Assembly (NCBI RefSeq): GCF_000171235.2
Contig: NZ_ABEA03000195.1
Span: 35,432-99,431, forward strand
Direction: 5' to 3'
Length of the DNA stretch: 64,000 bases
Source of the DNA: Geminisphaera colitermitum TAV2
GTDB taxonomy: Bacteria > Verrucomicrobiota > Verrucomicrobiia > Opitutales > Opitutaceae
The position numbers and the translations under genes were made by a program. Shown piece by piece: positions 26,148-34,993 of the stretch; within the stretch, counting starts at the first letter, position 1; each line of letters begins with the position of its first letter. The notes below the pieces were generated by a model. The model searched no databases, was not told the origin of the DNA, and saw nothing but the letters and a program-made list of their open reading frames with translations.

Positions 26148-27401
26148 ATGAACACCACCACCCGATACCTCCTATCCTCCGCCGCCGCCCTCCTGCTGGG
26201 CAGCTCCGCTCTAACCGCCGCCGACTTCATTTGGAACTCCGCTAGCAACGCCAATTATACGTCCGACGCGGCTTGGAAGGGCGGCACCAGTCCACATTCG
26301 AGCACTTCTTCCACCACGAACAGCATCGGCACTCCGGAGACTTTCACCAACGTGGGCATGAATGGCGGTGGGTCCTACGTGCAGAATTTCAACGTCATAC
26401 TCACACAAAACTGGTTGTGGCGTGCCCCTAATACAGTCAACGGCCTCCTGCGGATCACCGGCACTCTCACCAAAGCAGGGGATGCCGCGCTGACCTTCAC
26501 CAACTCTGCGGTCGATACACAGACCTTTACACTCACCATCAACCAACTCAACGTCCAAGCAGGCGTTTTGAATTTTGGACAAACCCGTGAGAGATCGAGA
26601 GAACAACTCAAGACCCTCACCGTGACGGGGGGGACCACGATTGCCGCCACCCTGAACGTCAACTCCCCCTCCGCTTCCTTCGCCGAGGTTACCCTTAGCG
26701 GCGGCATATTCAATATCCTTCAGGCCAGTGATGAGAGCGCAGCCAACACGACCTACGTCGGCGGCGTCACCGTGAAGGGGCTATCCGGCAACAGCGGCAC
26801 CGTGCAAACACGCGGGGGAGATACGTGGACGACCTCCCGTGCCGCGCAAGGCACGCTTACTCTTTCCGCCGAGAGCGGTTCCGGTTCCTACACTTACGGC
26901 GGCACGCTGGCCGACGGCTCGGCAGGGAGCACCTTGGCTGTGGTGAAGGACGGGGACGCGTTCTCCCAGACGCTGACCGGCACCAACACCTATACCGGCG
27001 GCACCCGGGTCGAAGCCGGAGTCCTTGCCACCGGCGTGACGGGCGACTTCGGAACCGGTGATGTCCGCGTGCTCGCCGCCACGCTCACCTTGGGCAACGC
27101 CACCTCGATTGCCGACACCGCGACACTTTTCTTTAGCGACACCTCCACGATCAACCTGAGCTTCACCGGCACCGCGCTCATCGGTGCCCTGACCAACGAA
27201 ACGAGCGGAACCAGCGCCGCCGACGGCCTCTACACTGCCGCTCAACTCAACGCATTTTTCGGGGGTAATATCTTCAACGGAGACGGCTTGCTAGGGGTAG
27301 GTGCCGCCATTGTCCCCGAGCCCGCCACAGTCACCGCCCTGCTCGGACTGATTGCCGCAACCCTTTTCCTAGCCTGCCGCCGTCAACGCTCCGCCTCCTA
27401 A
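26148..27401 (+). CDS. PEP-CTERM protein with autotransporter-like beta-strand repeats
   Basis: 417 residues. Signal peptide MNTTTRYLLSSAAALLLGSS ending near ALTAADF. The centre has right-handed beta-helix style repeats, including LTGTNTYTGGTRVEAGVLA, the usual autotransporter-associated strand repeat. The tail VPEPATVTALLGLIAATLFL followed by CRRQRSAS is a PEP-CTERM sorting signal. The protein should be exported and processed by exosortase. An operator-like motif upstream links it to the regulators at 9.4-12.4 kb, so surface display may be co-controlled with glycan uptake. It is unrelated to the PEP-CTERM gene at 837 outside the tail. Confidence 0.85.
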   Translation: MNTTTRYLLSSAAALLLGSSALTAADFIWNSASNANYTSDAAWKGGTSPHSSTSSTTNSIGTPETFTNVGMNGGGSYVQNFNVILTQNWLWRAPNTVNGLLRITGTLTKAGDAALTFTNSAVDTQTFTLTINQLNVQAGVLNFGQTRERSREQLKTLTVTGGTTIAATLNVNSPSASFAEVTLSGGIFNILQASDESAANTTYVGGVTVKGLSGNSGTVQTRGGDTWTTSRAAQGTLTLSAESGSGSYTYGGTLADGSAGSTLAVVKDGDAFSQTLTGTNTYTGGTRVEAGVLATGVTGDFGTGDVRVLAATLTLGNATSIADTATLFFSDTSTINLSFTGTALIGALTNETSGTSAADGLYTAAQLNAFFGGNIFNGDGLLGVGAAIVPEPATVTALLGLIAATLFLACRRQRSAS

Positions 27402-27412
27402 GCATATTTGAA

Positions 27413-27592
27413 AAGTGGCGCGGACGTCTCGCCCGCTGTAGGGGCGTCGCTTGCGACGCCCGCGCCAGCCGGATGGATTTACCGAATACCAGAAGAGCAA
27501 TCGCAGGCCGAAACGCGGTCGCGGGCTTCGCAAGCGAAGCCCCTACAACGGAGAGGCGCAGGTGCGGGCGTCTCGCCCGCATCTGATAGCTC
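27413..27592. repeat. REP-like palindromic cluster, copy 7
   Basis: GTGGCGCGGACGTCTCGCCC and GGGGCGTCGCTTGCGACGCC on the left, with GGGCTTCGCAAGCGAAGCCC and GCGGGCGTCTCGCCCGC on the right. Confidence 0.75.
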
Positions 27593-27723
27593 TGCCTCTC
27601 AACCCTGTTTCAGAACAACATGTCACACCTCTGCCGCCGTTTGTTTGGTAAAAAAACGCGCACAATATTCCGCATAACATCACGTCCTAACTCCTAATTT
27701 CTCCTTCCTAATTCCCCTCCCCT

Positions 27724-27735
27724 CCCCCCCCCCCC
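27724..27735. repeat. C12 homopolymer four bases before GH5-1
   Basis: It ends at 27735 and the ATG is at 27740, so no room is left for a Shine-Dalgarno site other than the tract. It is preceded by a CTCCTAATTTCTCCTTCC microsatellite. Confidence 0.85.
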
Positions 27736-27739
27736 TTCC

Positions 27740-28951
27740 ATGAGAATCAAGCGCCTCCATCACCTTTTCACACTACTGGCCACGCTCGCCTTCCTCTCGG
27801 CTGATGCCGCCGCATCCGCAGCTACGGCGGCGACCGACGACACCGGTGTCGAGCGCACCCTGTATGCCCGCTGGCGCGGAGCCAACGCTCACATCAAGTC
27901 CCTGCCACCCGCGCTGATCGAGTATCTCGCCGCCAACAAAGCGAATGCCATTCGCATCCTGATGGAACTCGACATCCACGACGAAGCTTATGCCAAGGAA
28001 CTCCGAACCACCAAACGCAAGCCCAAGGTTCCCACGCCCGAAGATCCCCTCGCTCCCTACGAACTCCACCTCGCACGACTCGACTCGCTCATTCCCCTCT
28101 GCCGCCAGCACGGTATCCAAATAATCCTTACTGCGGGCGGAGTGTATGGAAAAAGCGGCAAGCACGACGTCTTTTACGAAACCGGACGGGACGACCGCGA
28201 CCCGCACCTGATCGACTTCTGGCGTGCCATGAGCAAACGCTACAAAAACGAACCGACCATCGTCGCCTACGGCATCAAAAACGAACCCAACTATCGCGAC
28301 CCCAAGCTCGCCAAGGAAATCTGGTGGGACTGGCTTCTGCCCGAAACCATCAAGGCGATCCGGGAAAATGACAAAAAGGCCTGGCTCGTGGTGGAATCGC
28401 CGCCCAACGGGTCCTTGGCCTGGGGCTTCGCGAAGATACCAACAATCGATGACAAGCGCGTTATCTACGCTCTCCACCACTACATGCCGCACGCCTACAC
28501 GCACCAAGGCGTGCGCGCCATCCAGAAGCGCGGCCCCGACACCCGCGGAGCCTACACCTATCCCGGCGACTCCCCGCGTTTCGACGGCGGCAAAATGGTC
28601 ACAGGCTGGGACAAAGCCGCTGTCGAGCGGACGATGAAAGAAGTTTTCCTCTTCCAAAAGCGCAATCCGGGTTCGCGGGTGCTGGTCAGCGAATTTGGCG
28701 TCATCCGCTGGGCGCCCGGCGGTGCTCAATGGCTGACTGACTCAATCGAAATTTTCGAGCGCCACGGCTGGGACTGGACCTTCCATTCCCTCGCTGAATG
28801 GCCCGGCTGGGACCCCACCTACGAGGCGGACGCACCCATCAAACGCCGCCCGAAATTCGAGGAAGGTATCCAAGAAACGGATCGTCTTAAAGCCGTCAAA
28901 GCCGGCTGGTCCCTCAACACACGCGACACCTCCCGCGCATCCAAACCATGA
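27740..28951 (+). CDS. Secreted GH5-like glycosidase 1
   Basis: 403 residues with a signal peptide to about residue 28. A clan GH-A barrel: the acid/base Glu is E182 in GIKNEPN at the end of strand 4 and the nucleophile is E318 in VLVSEFGV at strand 7, with HHYMPHAYTH between. These positions fit glycoside hydrolase family 5. The target could be a beta-glucan, mannan or glycosphingolipid-type linkage; sequence alone does not tell. First of four tandem paralogues; its last codons overlap the start of the second by four bases (ATGA), implying one transcript and coupled translation. Confidence 0.8.
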   Translation: MRIKRLHHLFTLLATLAFLSADAAASAATAATDDTGVERTLYARWRGANAHIKSLPPALIEYLAANKANAIRILMELDIHDEAYAKELRTTKRKPKVPTPEDPLAPYELHLARLDSLIPLCRQHGIQIILTAGGVYGKSGKHDVFYETGRDDRDPHLIDFWRAMSKRYKNEPTIVAYGIKNEPNYRDPKLAKEIWWDWLLPETIKAIRENDKKAWLVVESPPNGSLAWGFAKIPTIDDKRVIYALHHYMPHAYTHQGVRAIQKRGPDTRGAYTYPGDSPRFDGGKMVTGWDKAAVERTMKEVFLFQKRNPGSRVLVSEFGVIRWAPGGAQWLTDSIEIFERHGWDWTFHSLAEWPGWDPTYEADAPIKRRPKFEEGIQETDRLKAVKAGWSLNTRDTSRASKP

Positions 28952-30147
28952 AGCACCTCTTCCTACCTCTCCTCATGACCGCAGCCCTCTCCTGCGTTCT
29001 CCCATCGGCATCCGCAGCATCGACCGATGCCGCCGATGCCGGTGTCGAGCGAGTCCTGCATCCACGCTGGCGCGGAGCCAACTCGCACATCAAGTCCCTG
29101 CCACCCGAACTGATCGAGTATCTTGCCGCCAACAAAGCGAATGCCATCCGCATCCTCATGGAGCTCGATATCCACGACGATGTTTATGCCAAGGAACTCC
29201 GAACCACCAAACGCAAGCCCAAGGTTCCCACGCCCGAAAACCCTCTCGCACCCTACGAACGCCACCTTGCGCGACTCGACGCTCTGATTCCCCTCTGCCG
29301 CCAGCACGGTATCCAAATCATCCTTACCGCAGGCGGCCTGTATGGAAAAAGCGGCAAACACGATGTCTTCTACGAAACCGGACGGGACGAAACCGACACC
29401 CACCTGCTCGACTTCTGGCGAGCCATCAGCAAACGCTACAAAAACGAACCCGTCATCGTCGCCTACGGCATCAGGAACGAGCCCAACTACCGCGACCCCA
29501 TCATTGCGAAAAAAATCTGGTGGGACTGGCTCCTGCCCGAATCCATCAAGACGATCCGTGAAAACGACAAAACAGTGTGGCTGATGGTGGAGCCGCCGCC
29601 CGCCGGATCCTTGCCCTGGGGCTTTGCGCAAATACCGGTGATCGATGACCCGCGTGTCATCTACGGTCTCCACCACTACATGCCCCACGCCTTCACGCAC
29701 CAAGGCGTGCGCGCCGTCCAAAAGCGCGGCCCCGACACCCGCGGAAAATACACCTATCCCGGTAAAGCCCCCCGCTTCGACGGATCGGACACGCTGGTTC
29801 ACTGGGACAAAGACACCATCGAAAAGCGCGTCCTGCACGAAGTCATTCTCTTCCAAAAACGAAATCCCAACGCCCGCATTTTGGTCAGCGAATTTGGCGT
29901 CATTCGCTGGGCACCGGGCGGCGCGCAATGGCTGGCCGACTCGATCGACCTCTTTGAACGCCACGGCTGGGACTGGACCTTCCATTCGCTCGCGGAATGG
30001 TCCGGCTGGGACCCCACCTACGAGGCGGACGAACCGCTCAAGCGCCGTCCCAATTTCAGCGAAGGCATCCAGGAAACGGCGCGCCTCCAAGCCATCAAAG
30101 CAGGCTGGCTGCTCAACGCATCGGAAAAATCAAACGTTAAGAATTAA
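28948..30147 (+). CDS. Secreted GH5-like glycosidase 2
   Basis: 399 residues, signal peptide MKHLFLPLLMTAALSCVLPS. It is very similar to GH5-1 over the barrel (GIRNEPN acid/base, ILVSEFGV nucleophile, KRGPDTRGKYTYPG loop). It has no leader or C tract of its own because it overlaps GH5-1. Its stop sits in a GAATTAAGGGAACGAACCC context at 30142 that is the empty-site counterpart of the element insertion after GH5-3. Confidence 0.8.
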   Translation: MKHLFLPLLMTAALSCVLPSASAASTDAADAGVERVLHPRWRGANSHIKSLPPELIEYLAANKANAIRILMELDIHDDVYAKELRTTKRKPKVPTPENPLAPYERHLARLDALIPLCRQHGIQIILTAGGLYGKSGKHDVFYETGRDETDTHLLDFWRAISKRYKNEPVIVAYGIRNEPNYRDPIIAKKIWWDWLLPESIKTIRENDKTVWLMVEPPPAGSLPWGFAQIPVIDDPRVIYGLHHYMPHAFTHQGVRAVQKRGPDTRGKYTYPGKAPRFDGSDTLVHWDKDTIEKRVLHEVILFQKRNPNARILVSEFGVIRWAPGGAQWLADSIDLFERHGWDWTFHSLAEWSGWDPTYEADEPLKRRPNFSEGIQETARLQAIKAGWLLNASEKSNVKN

Positions 30148-30166
30148 GGGAACGAACCCACACACA

Positions 30167-30285
30167 CGAAACGCCTAAAAATATTTGTAACCAAACCCGA
30201 CGGCGAAGCCGCCCCTTCGATGTTGGACGTTCAACGTTCGATGTTGGATGTTCGGCAGCGAAGCTGCCCTCCCCCCCCCCCCCCC
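30167..30285. repeat. Shared GH5 leader, TTGGATGTTCG microsatellite and C15
   Basis: The sequence ACGAAACGCCTAAAA to AACCCGACGGCG also precedes GH5-4. Here it continues into ATGTTGGACGTTCAACG-type repeats and then C15 at 30271-30285, nine bases before the ATG at 30295. Confidence 0.85.
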
Positions 30286-30294
30286 ATCTGGACA

Positions 30295-31485
30295 ATGAAG
30301 CACCTCTTCCTAGCTCTCCTCATGACCGCAGCCCTGACCTGCGTTCTCCCGTCAGCATCCGCAGCATCGACCAATGCCGCCGATACCGCTGTCGAGCGCG
30401 TCCTTCACCCGCGCTGGCGCGGCAACACCGAAAGCCTGGGCAAGGCCAGTGTCGAAAAAATCGAATTTCTGGCCGCGCAACACGTCAATTTCATCCGCTA
30501 CCACATCAACATTGACGCGCGCATTGAGGAATTTCGTTCCCAGATCAGAGCGGAGAAACGCAAGCCCGCCGCGGCCACGCCAGAAAATCCCCTCGCACCC
30601 TACGAACGACACTTCGCTCGTCTCGACGCATTGCTGCCGACGCTGCGCCGACATGGTATCCAGATAATGCTTACAGCCAGCACGCTCTACGGCAGCCCGC
30701 AAGGCGATGTCTTTTATGAGACCGATAAGGACGACTACAACCGGCACATGCCCGAGTTCTGGTCAGCCGTGAGCAAACGTTACCGGCACGAGCCGACCAT
30801 CGTCGCCTACTGCATCAAAAACGAACCCAACTATCGCGACCCCATCCAAGCCAAGAAAATCTGGTGGAACGACCTTTTCCCCAACTCGCTCAAGGCCATC
30901 CGTGCAAATGACGACCAAGTATGGCTGGTGCTGGAGTCCCCACCGACCGGAGCCTTGGCCTGGGGTTTCGCGCACATACCGGCGATTGATGACAAACGTA
31001 TCATCTACGCATTCCATCACTACATGTCGCACGCCTACACCCACCAAGGCGTGCGAGGGATTCAAAAGCGCGGCCCCGACACCCGCGGTGCCTACACCTA
31101 TCCCGGCGAGGCACCACGCTTCGACGGAGGCAAACCCGTCTATTGGGACAAAGCCGCCGTCGAGCTTACGATGCACGAGGTGTTTCAATTCAAAAAACGA
31201 AACCCTGGCGCACGCATTTTAGTCAGCGAATTTGGCGTCGCTCGCTGGGCCCCCGGCGGCGCTCAATGGCTGACCGACGCAATCGAAATTTTCGAACGCC
31301 ACGGCTGGGATTGGACCGTCCATTCCTTCGGCGGATGGAACGGCTGGGATCCGACATACGAAGCCGACGATGGTCCGCGCAACCGTCCCGATCCCACCCA
31401 AGACATCAAGAACACCGACCGTTTCCAGGTGGTGAAAGCCGGCTGGGCACTCAACGCACCGGAAAAATCAAAAAATAAGAATTAA
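30295..31485 (+). CDS. Secreted GH5-like glycosidase 3
   Basis: 396 residues, signal peptide MKHLFLALLMTAALTCVLPS. Catalytic blocks CIKNEPN and ILVSEFGV are intact. It differs from 1 and 2 near the N-terminus of the barrel (GNTESLGKASVEKIEFLAAQ instead of GANSHIKSLPPELIEYLAAN) and in the C-terminal segment FGGWNGWDPTYEADD, so its binding cleft may differ. The TAA stop at 31483-31485 is part of the TTAA target duplication of the following element. Confidence 0.8.
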   Translation: MKHLFLALLMTAALTCVLPSASAASTNAADTAVERVLHPRWRGNTESLGKASVEKIEFLAAQHVNFIRYHINIDARIEEFRSQIRAEKRKPAAATPENPLAPYERHFARLDALLPTLRRHGIQIMLTASTLYGSPQGDVFYETDKDDYNRHMPEFWSAVSKRYRHEPTIVAYCIKNEPNYRDPIQAKKIWWNDLFPNSLKAIRANDDQVWLVLESPPTGALAWGFAHIPAIDDKRIIYAFHHYMSHAYTHQGVRGIQKRGPDTRGAYTYPGEAPRFDGGKPVYWDKAAVELTMHEVFQFKKRNPGARILVSEFGVARWAPGGAQWLTDAIEIFERHGWDWTVHSFGGWNGWDPTYEADDGPRNRPDPTQDIKNTDRFQVVKAGWALNAPEKSKNKN

Positions 31486-31708
31486 GGGAGGTTCTGAAAA
31501 TTGAAAAATCACACAGAGGACACAGAGCAGGCACAGAGATTGGGGAGGACAAAACGACTCCGCACCTTTTCCCGTTAATAAAATTTTTCCATTTAAAATA
31601 AATGACTTACAGAAATATCACCTTGCAGAAAAAACATCCGATAATCGGACAGACCTCCCCAAGCTCTGTGCCCGCTCTGTGTCCTCTGTGTAATTCTTAG
31701 AAGCTCCC
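31486..31708 (+). mobile_element. MITE-like 223-bp element, copy 2
   Basis: Same terminal inverted repeats as at 15360. It is flanked by TTAA at 31482-31485 and 31709-31712. The uninterrupted paralogous site after GH5-2 reads GAATTAAGGGAACGAACCC with a single TTAA, direct evidence that this segment was inserted after the GH5 duplication. Confidence 0.92.
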
Positions 31709-31730
31709 TTAAGAAAACGAACCCACTTAC

Positions 31731-31844
31731 ACGAAACGCCTAAAACCATTTGTAACCAAACCCGACGGCGCAGCCGCCCCTCCCGCCCTCTTTCCTACTG
31801 CTCATTGTTCATTGTTCACTGTTCATTGCCCCCCCCCCCCCCCC
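31731..31844. repeat. Shared GH5 leader, CTGTTCATTG microsatellite and C16
   Basis: It starts with the same 45-base leader as 30167, then switches to CCCTCTTTCCTACTGCTCAT and TGTTCA repeats and C16 at 31829-31844, ten bases before the ATG at 31855. Confidence 0.85.
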
Positions 31845-31854
31845 TCTCCAAACC

Positions 31855-32967
31855 ATGAAACACCTCTTCCTTCCTCTCCTCATGACAACAGCGCTGACCT
31901 GCGCCCTCCCGCCTGCAAGCGCAGCATTGACCGCAGCCGACGATGCCGGTGTCGAACGCGCCCCTCATGCACGCTGGCGCGGAATCAACGCCCACATCCG
32001 CTCCCTCAACGAACCCTTCCACGACGTCCTCGACTACGCGGCCAACCAAGGTGCCAACGCCATCCGCATCAACTTCGAACTCGATTCCCTCGACCCCGCC
32101 TATCTCAAGGAACTCCAAGCCGCCGGCCTCAAGGCCAAGGCACCCACTCCCGAAAACCCTCTCGCGCCCTACGAACGCAACCTCTCCATACTTGATTCCA
32201 TCCTTCCCATCTGCCGCCAGCTCGACGTGCAGGTGATCCTCGCCGCCGCCGACCTGCACGGCAGCAGCAACGACGTTTTCTACAAAACCAGCCAGCGCGA
32301 ACGCGACGCGCACCTGATCAACTTCTGGCGCGCCATCAGCAAACGCTACAAGGACGACCCGATCATCGTCGCCTACGACATCAAGACCGAGCCCAACTGC
32401 GCGGACACCAAGCTCGCCAAGAAAACCAAGTGGAACTCGCTCCTCTCCGAATCCATCAAGGCGATCCGCTCCAACGACAAAAAAGTGTGGCTCGTCGTCG
32501 CCGCTTCGCCCAACGGCAGCACACCGCAAGGCTTCGCCCAAATGCCGCTGATCAAGGACCCGCGCGTCATCTACACCTTCCAGCACTACACGCCTTACGC
32601 CTATACGCACCAAAGCCGTCAAGCTATCCAGAAGCCCGACTTGGACAAAGCCGCCATCGAGCGGACAATGGAAGCAGTTGTCCTCTTCCAGCAGCGCAAT
32701 CCGGGTGCGCACATCTTAGTCGGCGAATTCGGCGTCATCCGCTGGGCACCGGACAGTGCGCAATGGCTGGCAGACTCGATTGAAATCTTCGAACGCCGCG
32801 GCTGGGACTGGACTTTCCAAACCATTGGCGAATCACCCGACTGGGACCCCACCTACACCGCTGACGACGAAGGCAAAAAACGTCCGTCCTTCAAAAAAGG
32901 CATTCAAGAAACCGACCGCCTCAAAGTCCTGAAAAACGGCTGGGCACTCAACGCCGCACAAAACTAA
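31855..32967 (+). CDS. Secreted GH5-like protein 4, altered acid/base motif
   Basis: 370 residues, signal peptide MKHLFLPLLMTTALTCALPP. It is the most diverged of the four. The nucleophile E291 in ILVGEFGV is kept, but the acid/base motif reads DIKTEPN, with Thr178 in place of the Asn that is almost invariant before this Glu in clan GH-A. The KRGPDTRGxYTYPG loop present in the other three is missing. The protein may bind rather than cleave, or act on another substrate. The stop is four bases before the next gene, so they are probably co-transcribed. Confidence 0.75.
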   Translation: MKHLFLPLLMTTALTCALPPASAALTAADDAGVERAPHARWRGINAHIRSLNEPFHDVLDYAANQGANAIRINFELDSLDPAYLKELQAAGLKAKAPTPENPLAPYERNLSILDSILPICRQLDVQVILAAADLHGSSNDVFYKTSQRERDAHLINFWRAISKRYKDDPIIVAYDIKTEPNCADTKLAKKTKWNSLLSESIKAIRSNDKKVWLVVAASPNGSTPQGFAQMPLIKDPRVIYTFQHYTPYAYTHQSRQAIQKPDLDKAAIERTMEAVVLFQQRNPGAHILVGEFGVIRWAPDSAQWLADSIEIFERRGWDWTFQTIGESPDWDPTYTADDEGKKRPSFKKGIQETDRLKVLKNGWALNAAQN

Positions 32968-32971
32968 TTCC

Positions 32972-34102
32972 ATGTCCTCTTTCGACCCATCCGCCTGGAA
33001 AAAAATCGGGAACGTAATCTCTCCGGAGACCATTCCCGGCCGCATCATCAACTTCAGCTCCGACGCAGAGCCTGCCGCCGCCGGGGACACTTGGCGTATC
33101 TGGTTCGACATCGAGGAAAACGGTGGCCGCAACATCTGTTTCGCCGACGGCTCCGTGCACGAACCGTCCGCCATGCAACGCACACGCGCCGTGCTTTCCT
33201 CCGGTCCGGCGGATCTCTCCGCGCCGCTTTCGCTTGGCAATCTCCCCGATCGATGGAATCCGCGCCATCCCCAGCATCTCCGGCTCAAGGACGGCACCCA
33301 TCGCCTCTACTTTTGGACCCGATACCCCGGAGTCACCCGCTACCTCGCAGCCGACAGTGTGGACGGCCTCCACTACACGGTGATCGACCCGCACCGCGCC
33401 TGCTTTTACCATCCGCACGACCGCGCTGTCGCGGAAAACGCCGTGCCGGACGGTCTCACCTTCGATGGCAACCGCCACGCCTCGCGCCCCGCCAACGAAC
33501 CCGCCGCGCTTCCCCACCAAGTCGTCAACGACGCCACCACCGTCTATCAACTCCCCGACGGCACATTCGAGGCTTACACCGCCGTCATTGAGCAGATGCC
33601 GGGCCGCAAAAATGACCCCGGCTATGTCGCCTACGACAACGCCGTCGGTTACCGCCGCTTCATCCGGCGTTTCGTCAGTGCCGACGGTCTGACATGGAAC
33701 GGCCCGGTCGGCGAAATCCGGCCCGACGCCTCTGATCCGGCTGATCTCCAATTCTATTATCTCACGGTCACGCACACGGAGCGCGGCAGGGTGGGCTTGC
33801 TCGGTCACTACCGTTGCGCCGCGCAGACCATCGACGTGGAACTTTGTTTTTCGGATGACGGCGTCACTTGGCACCGCCCCTACCGGAAAACGCCTTGGCT
33901 CCCGCGCGGACGTGAGGGCGAATCCGACCATTGCATCATTATGCCGGGCCGCAGTCTCGTCCGCCACGACAAGGCCTGGTGGTTGTTTTATAGCGGATAC
34001 AACTTTCTGCACAACCACTCACGCAGCTTCGGTGGTCCTGAAGCCTCGCACCTCATGTGCGCCAGCATTCCCGAAATCCCTTTCCCCCCAAACATGTCAT
34101 GA
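32972..34102 (+). CDS. Cytosolic beta-propeller glycosidase-like protein (GH32/43/117-like)
   Basis: 376 residues, no signal peptide. Propeller motifs WRIWFDIEENGGRNICFADG, HRLYFWTRYPGVTRYLAADS, DGLTWNGPVGEIRPD and WWLFYSGYNFLHNHS are those of five-bladed glycoside hydrolases. It is shorter than the relatives at 15584 and 36410 and lacks their C-terminal sandwich. It overlaps the following pseudopilin-like gene by four bases (ATGA), so the two are translationally coupled. Substrate unknown. Confidence 0.65.
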   Translation: MSSFDPSAWKKIGNVISPETIPGRIINFSSDAEPAAAGDTWRIWFDIEENGGRNICFADGSVHEPSAMQRTRAVLSSGPADLSAPLSLGNLPDRWNPRHPQHLRLKDGTHRLYFWTRYPGVTRYLAADSVDGLHYTVIDPHRACFYHPHDRAVAENAVPDGLTFDGNRHASRPANEPAALPHQVVNDATTVYQLPDGTFEAYTAVIEQMPGRKNDPGYVAYDNAVGYRRFIRRFVSADGLTWNGPVGEIRPDASDPADLQFYYLTVTHTERGRVGLLGHYRCAAQTIDVELCFSDDGVTWHRPYRKTPWLPRGREGESDHCIIMPGRSLVRHDKAWWLFYSGYNFLHNHSRSFGGPEASHLMCASIPEIPFPPNMS

Positions 34103-34752
34103 ATAATCCAATACCAAACGTCTCCGCAAATGCGCGTCTTCCCCTGAAGGCGTTTACCTTGATCGAACTGCTCACGGTCATCGCCATCATCGGAATTCTC
34201 GCCGCAATCATGATTCCAACCGTCGGCGCAGTGCGCAAAAAAGCCAACACTGCCAAGGCGATTACCAACCTCCGCAGCATCTACACTGGTTTTATTCTCT
34301 ACGCGAACGAGAACAAGGACCAGATCTGCCCCGGCAACGATGCGAACTTCACTGGCAACGATGCGCATTTCCCTTGGCGCCTCAGGACATACGTCAACCA
34401 GCCCGACAAGGTTTACAAGACGCCCCAGTCGATCTTCCAACACCCCATGCACGAGACACTATATACCTTGGGCAGTTTTAAGATGAACATTAAGTGTTCC
34501 CGTGCGAGCGCAACGGCTCCGGTCAAGCGGTTCTCGGAATTTGATGTCCCTGCGTTGCGACTGTTCTTGTTCGACTGCGGCACCGATACCCTTGGCGGCG
34601 GAGGCCACAGCGGCGACCCGAATCTCATCGTCAAGCGGCACGACGGCAAAGCCATCCTCCTCTTTCTCGATGGCCGTGTGCAGTTCCGTGCGCAGCTCGA
34701 TGCATCAGAAAAAGGCTTCTGGGTCGGCCAAGTCTCTCCCGCCAGTCCGTGA
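34099..34752 (+). CDS. Pseudopilin-like protein with H-X9-DG motif
   Basis: 217 residues. A class III leader KAFTLIELLTVIAIIGILAA at about residues 18-37 marks a type II secretion/type IV pilin-like N-terminus cut and methylated by a prepilin peptidase. The C-terminal region contains RHDGKAILLFLDG, in which His is followed by exactly nine residues and then DG, the H-X9-DG motif common to the large pseudopilin-like families of planctomycetes and verrucomicrobia. The start at 34099 overlaps the stop of the upstream propeller gene. Role unknown; probably membrane-anchored and facing the periplasm. Confidence 0.85.
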   Translation: MNNPIPNVSANARLPLKAFTLIELLTVIAIIGILAAIMIPTVGAVRKKANTAKAITNLRSIYTGFILYANENKDQICPGNDANFTGNDAHFPWRLRTYVNQPDKVYKTPQSIFQHPMHETLYTLGSFKMNIKCSRASATAPVKRFSEFDVPALRLFLFDCGTDTLGGGGHSGDPNLIVKRHDGKAILLFLDGRVQFRAQLDASEKGFWVGQVSPASP

Positions 34753-34993
34753 AATCGGACTACATTAATCGCAAAAACAACGCTCCATTTTTTTTCTCAA
34801 AACAGGAAAACGCACAGTGGTCTTCTTAAAAACTATTCTGCGCTGACAGCGCGTCGATGCTGACGTCGCCCTCTGCGTCCCCTGTTGCAACTGCTTCGTC
34901 CAACTCTCCCTCGTCGCCGAAATCGACACTGCACTCGTTCCGTTTCCATCGCTCCATCGCCCCATCCTCACCTCGCATAACCACGCAAATTTT

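Noticed and set aside
34753..34993. Possible small gene or RNA between the pseudopilin and the lyase gene
   Set aside because: There is no start with a reasonable ribosome site, no conserved motif and no tRNA-like fold; a CG-rich stretch with Ser/Leu codons is all that is visible.
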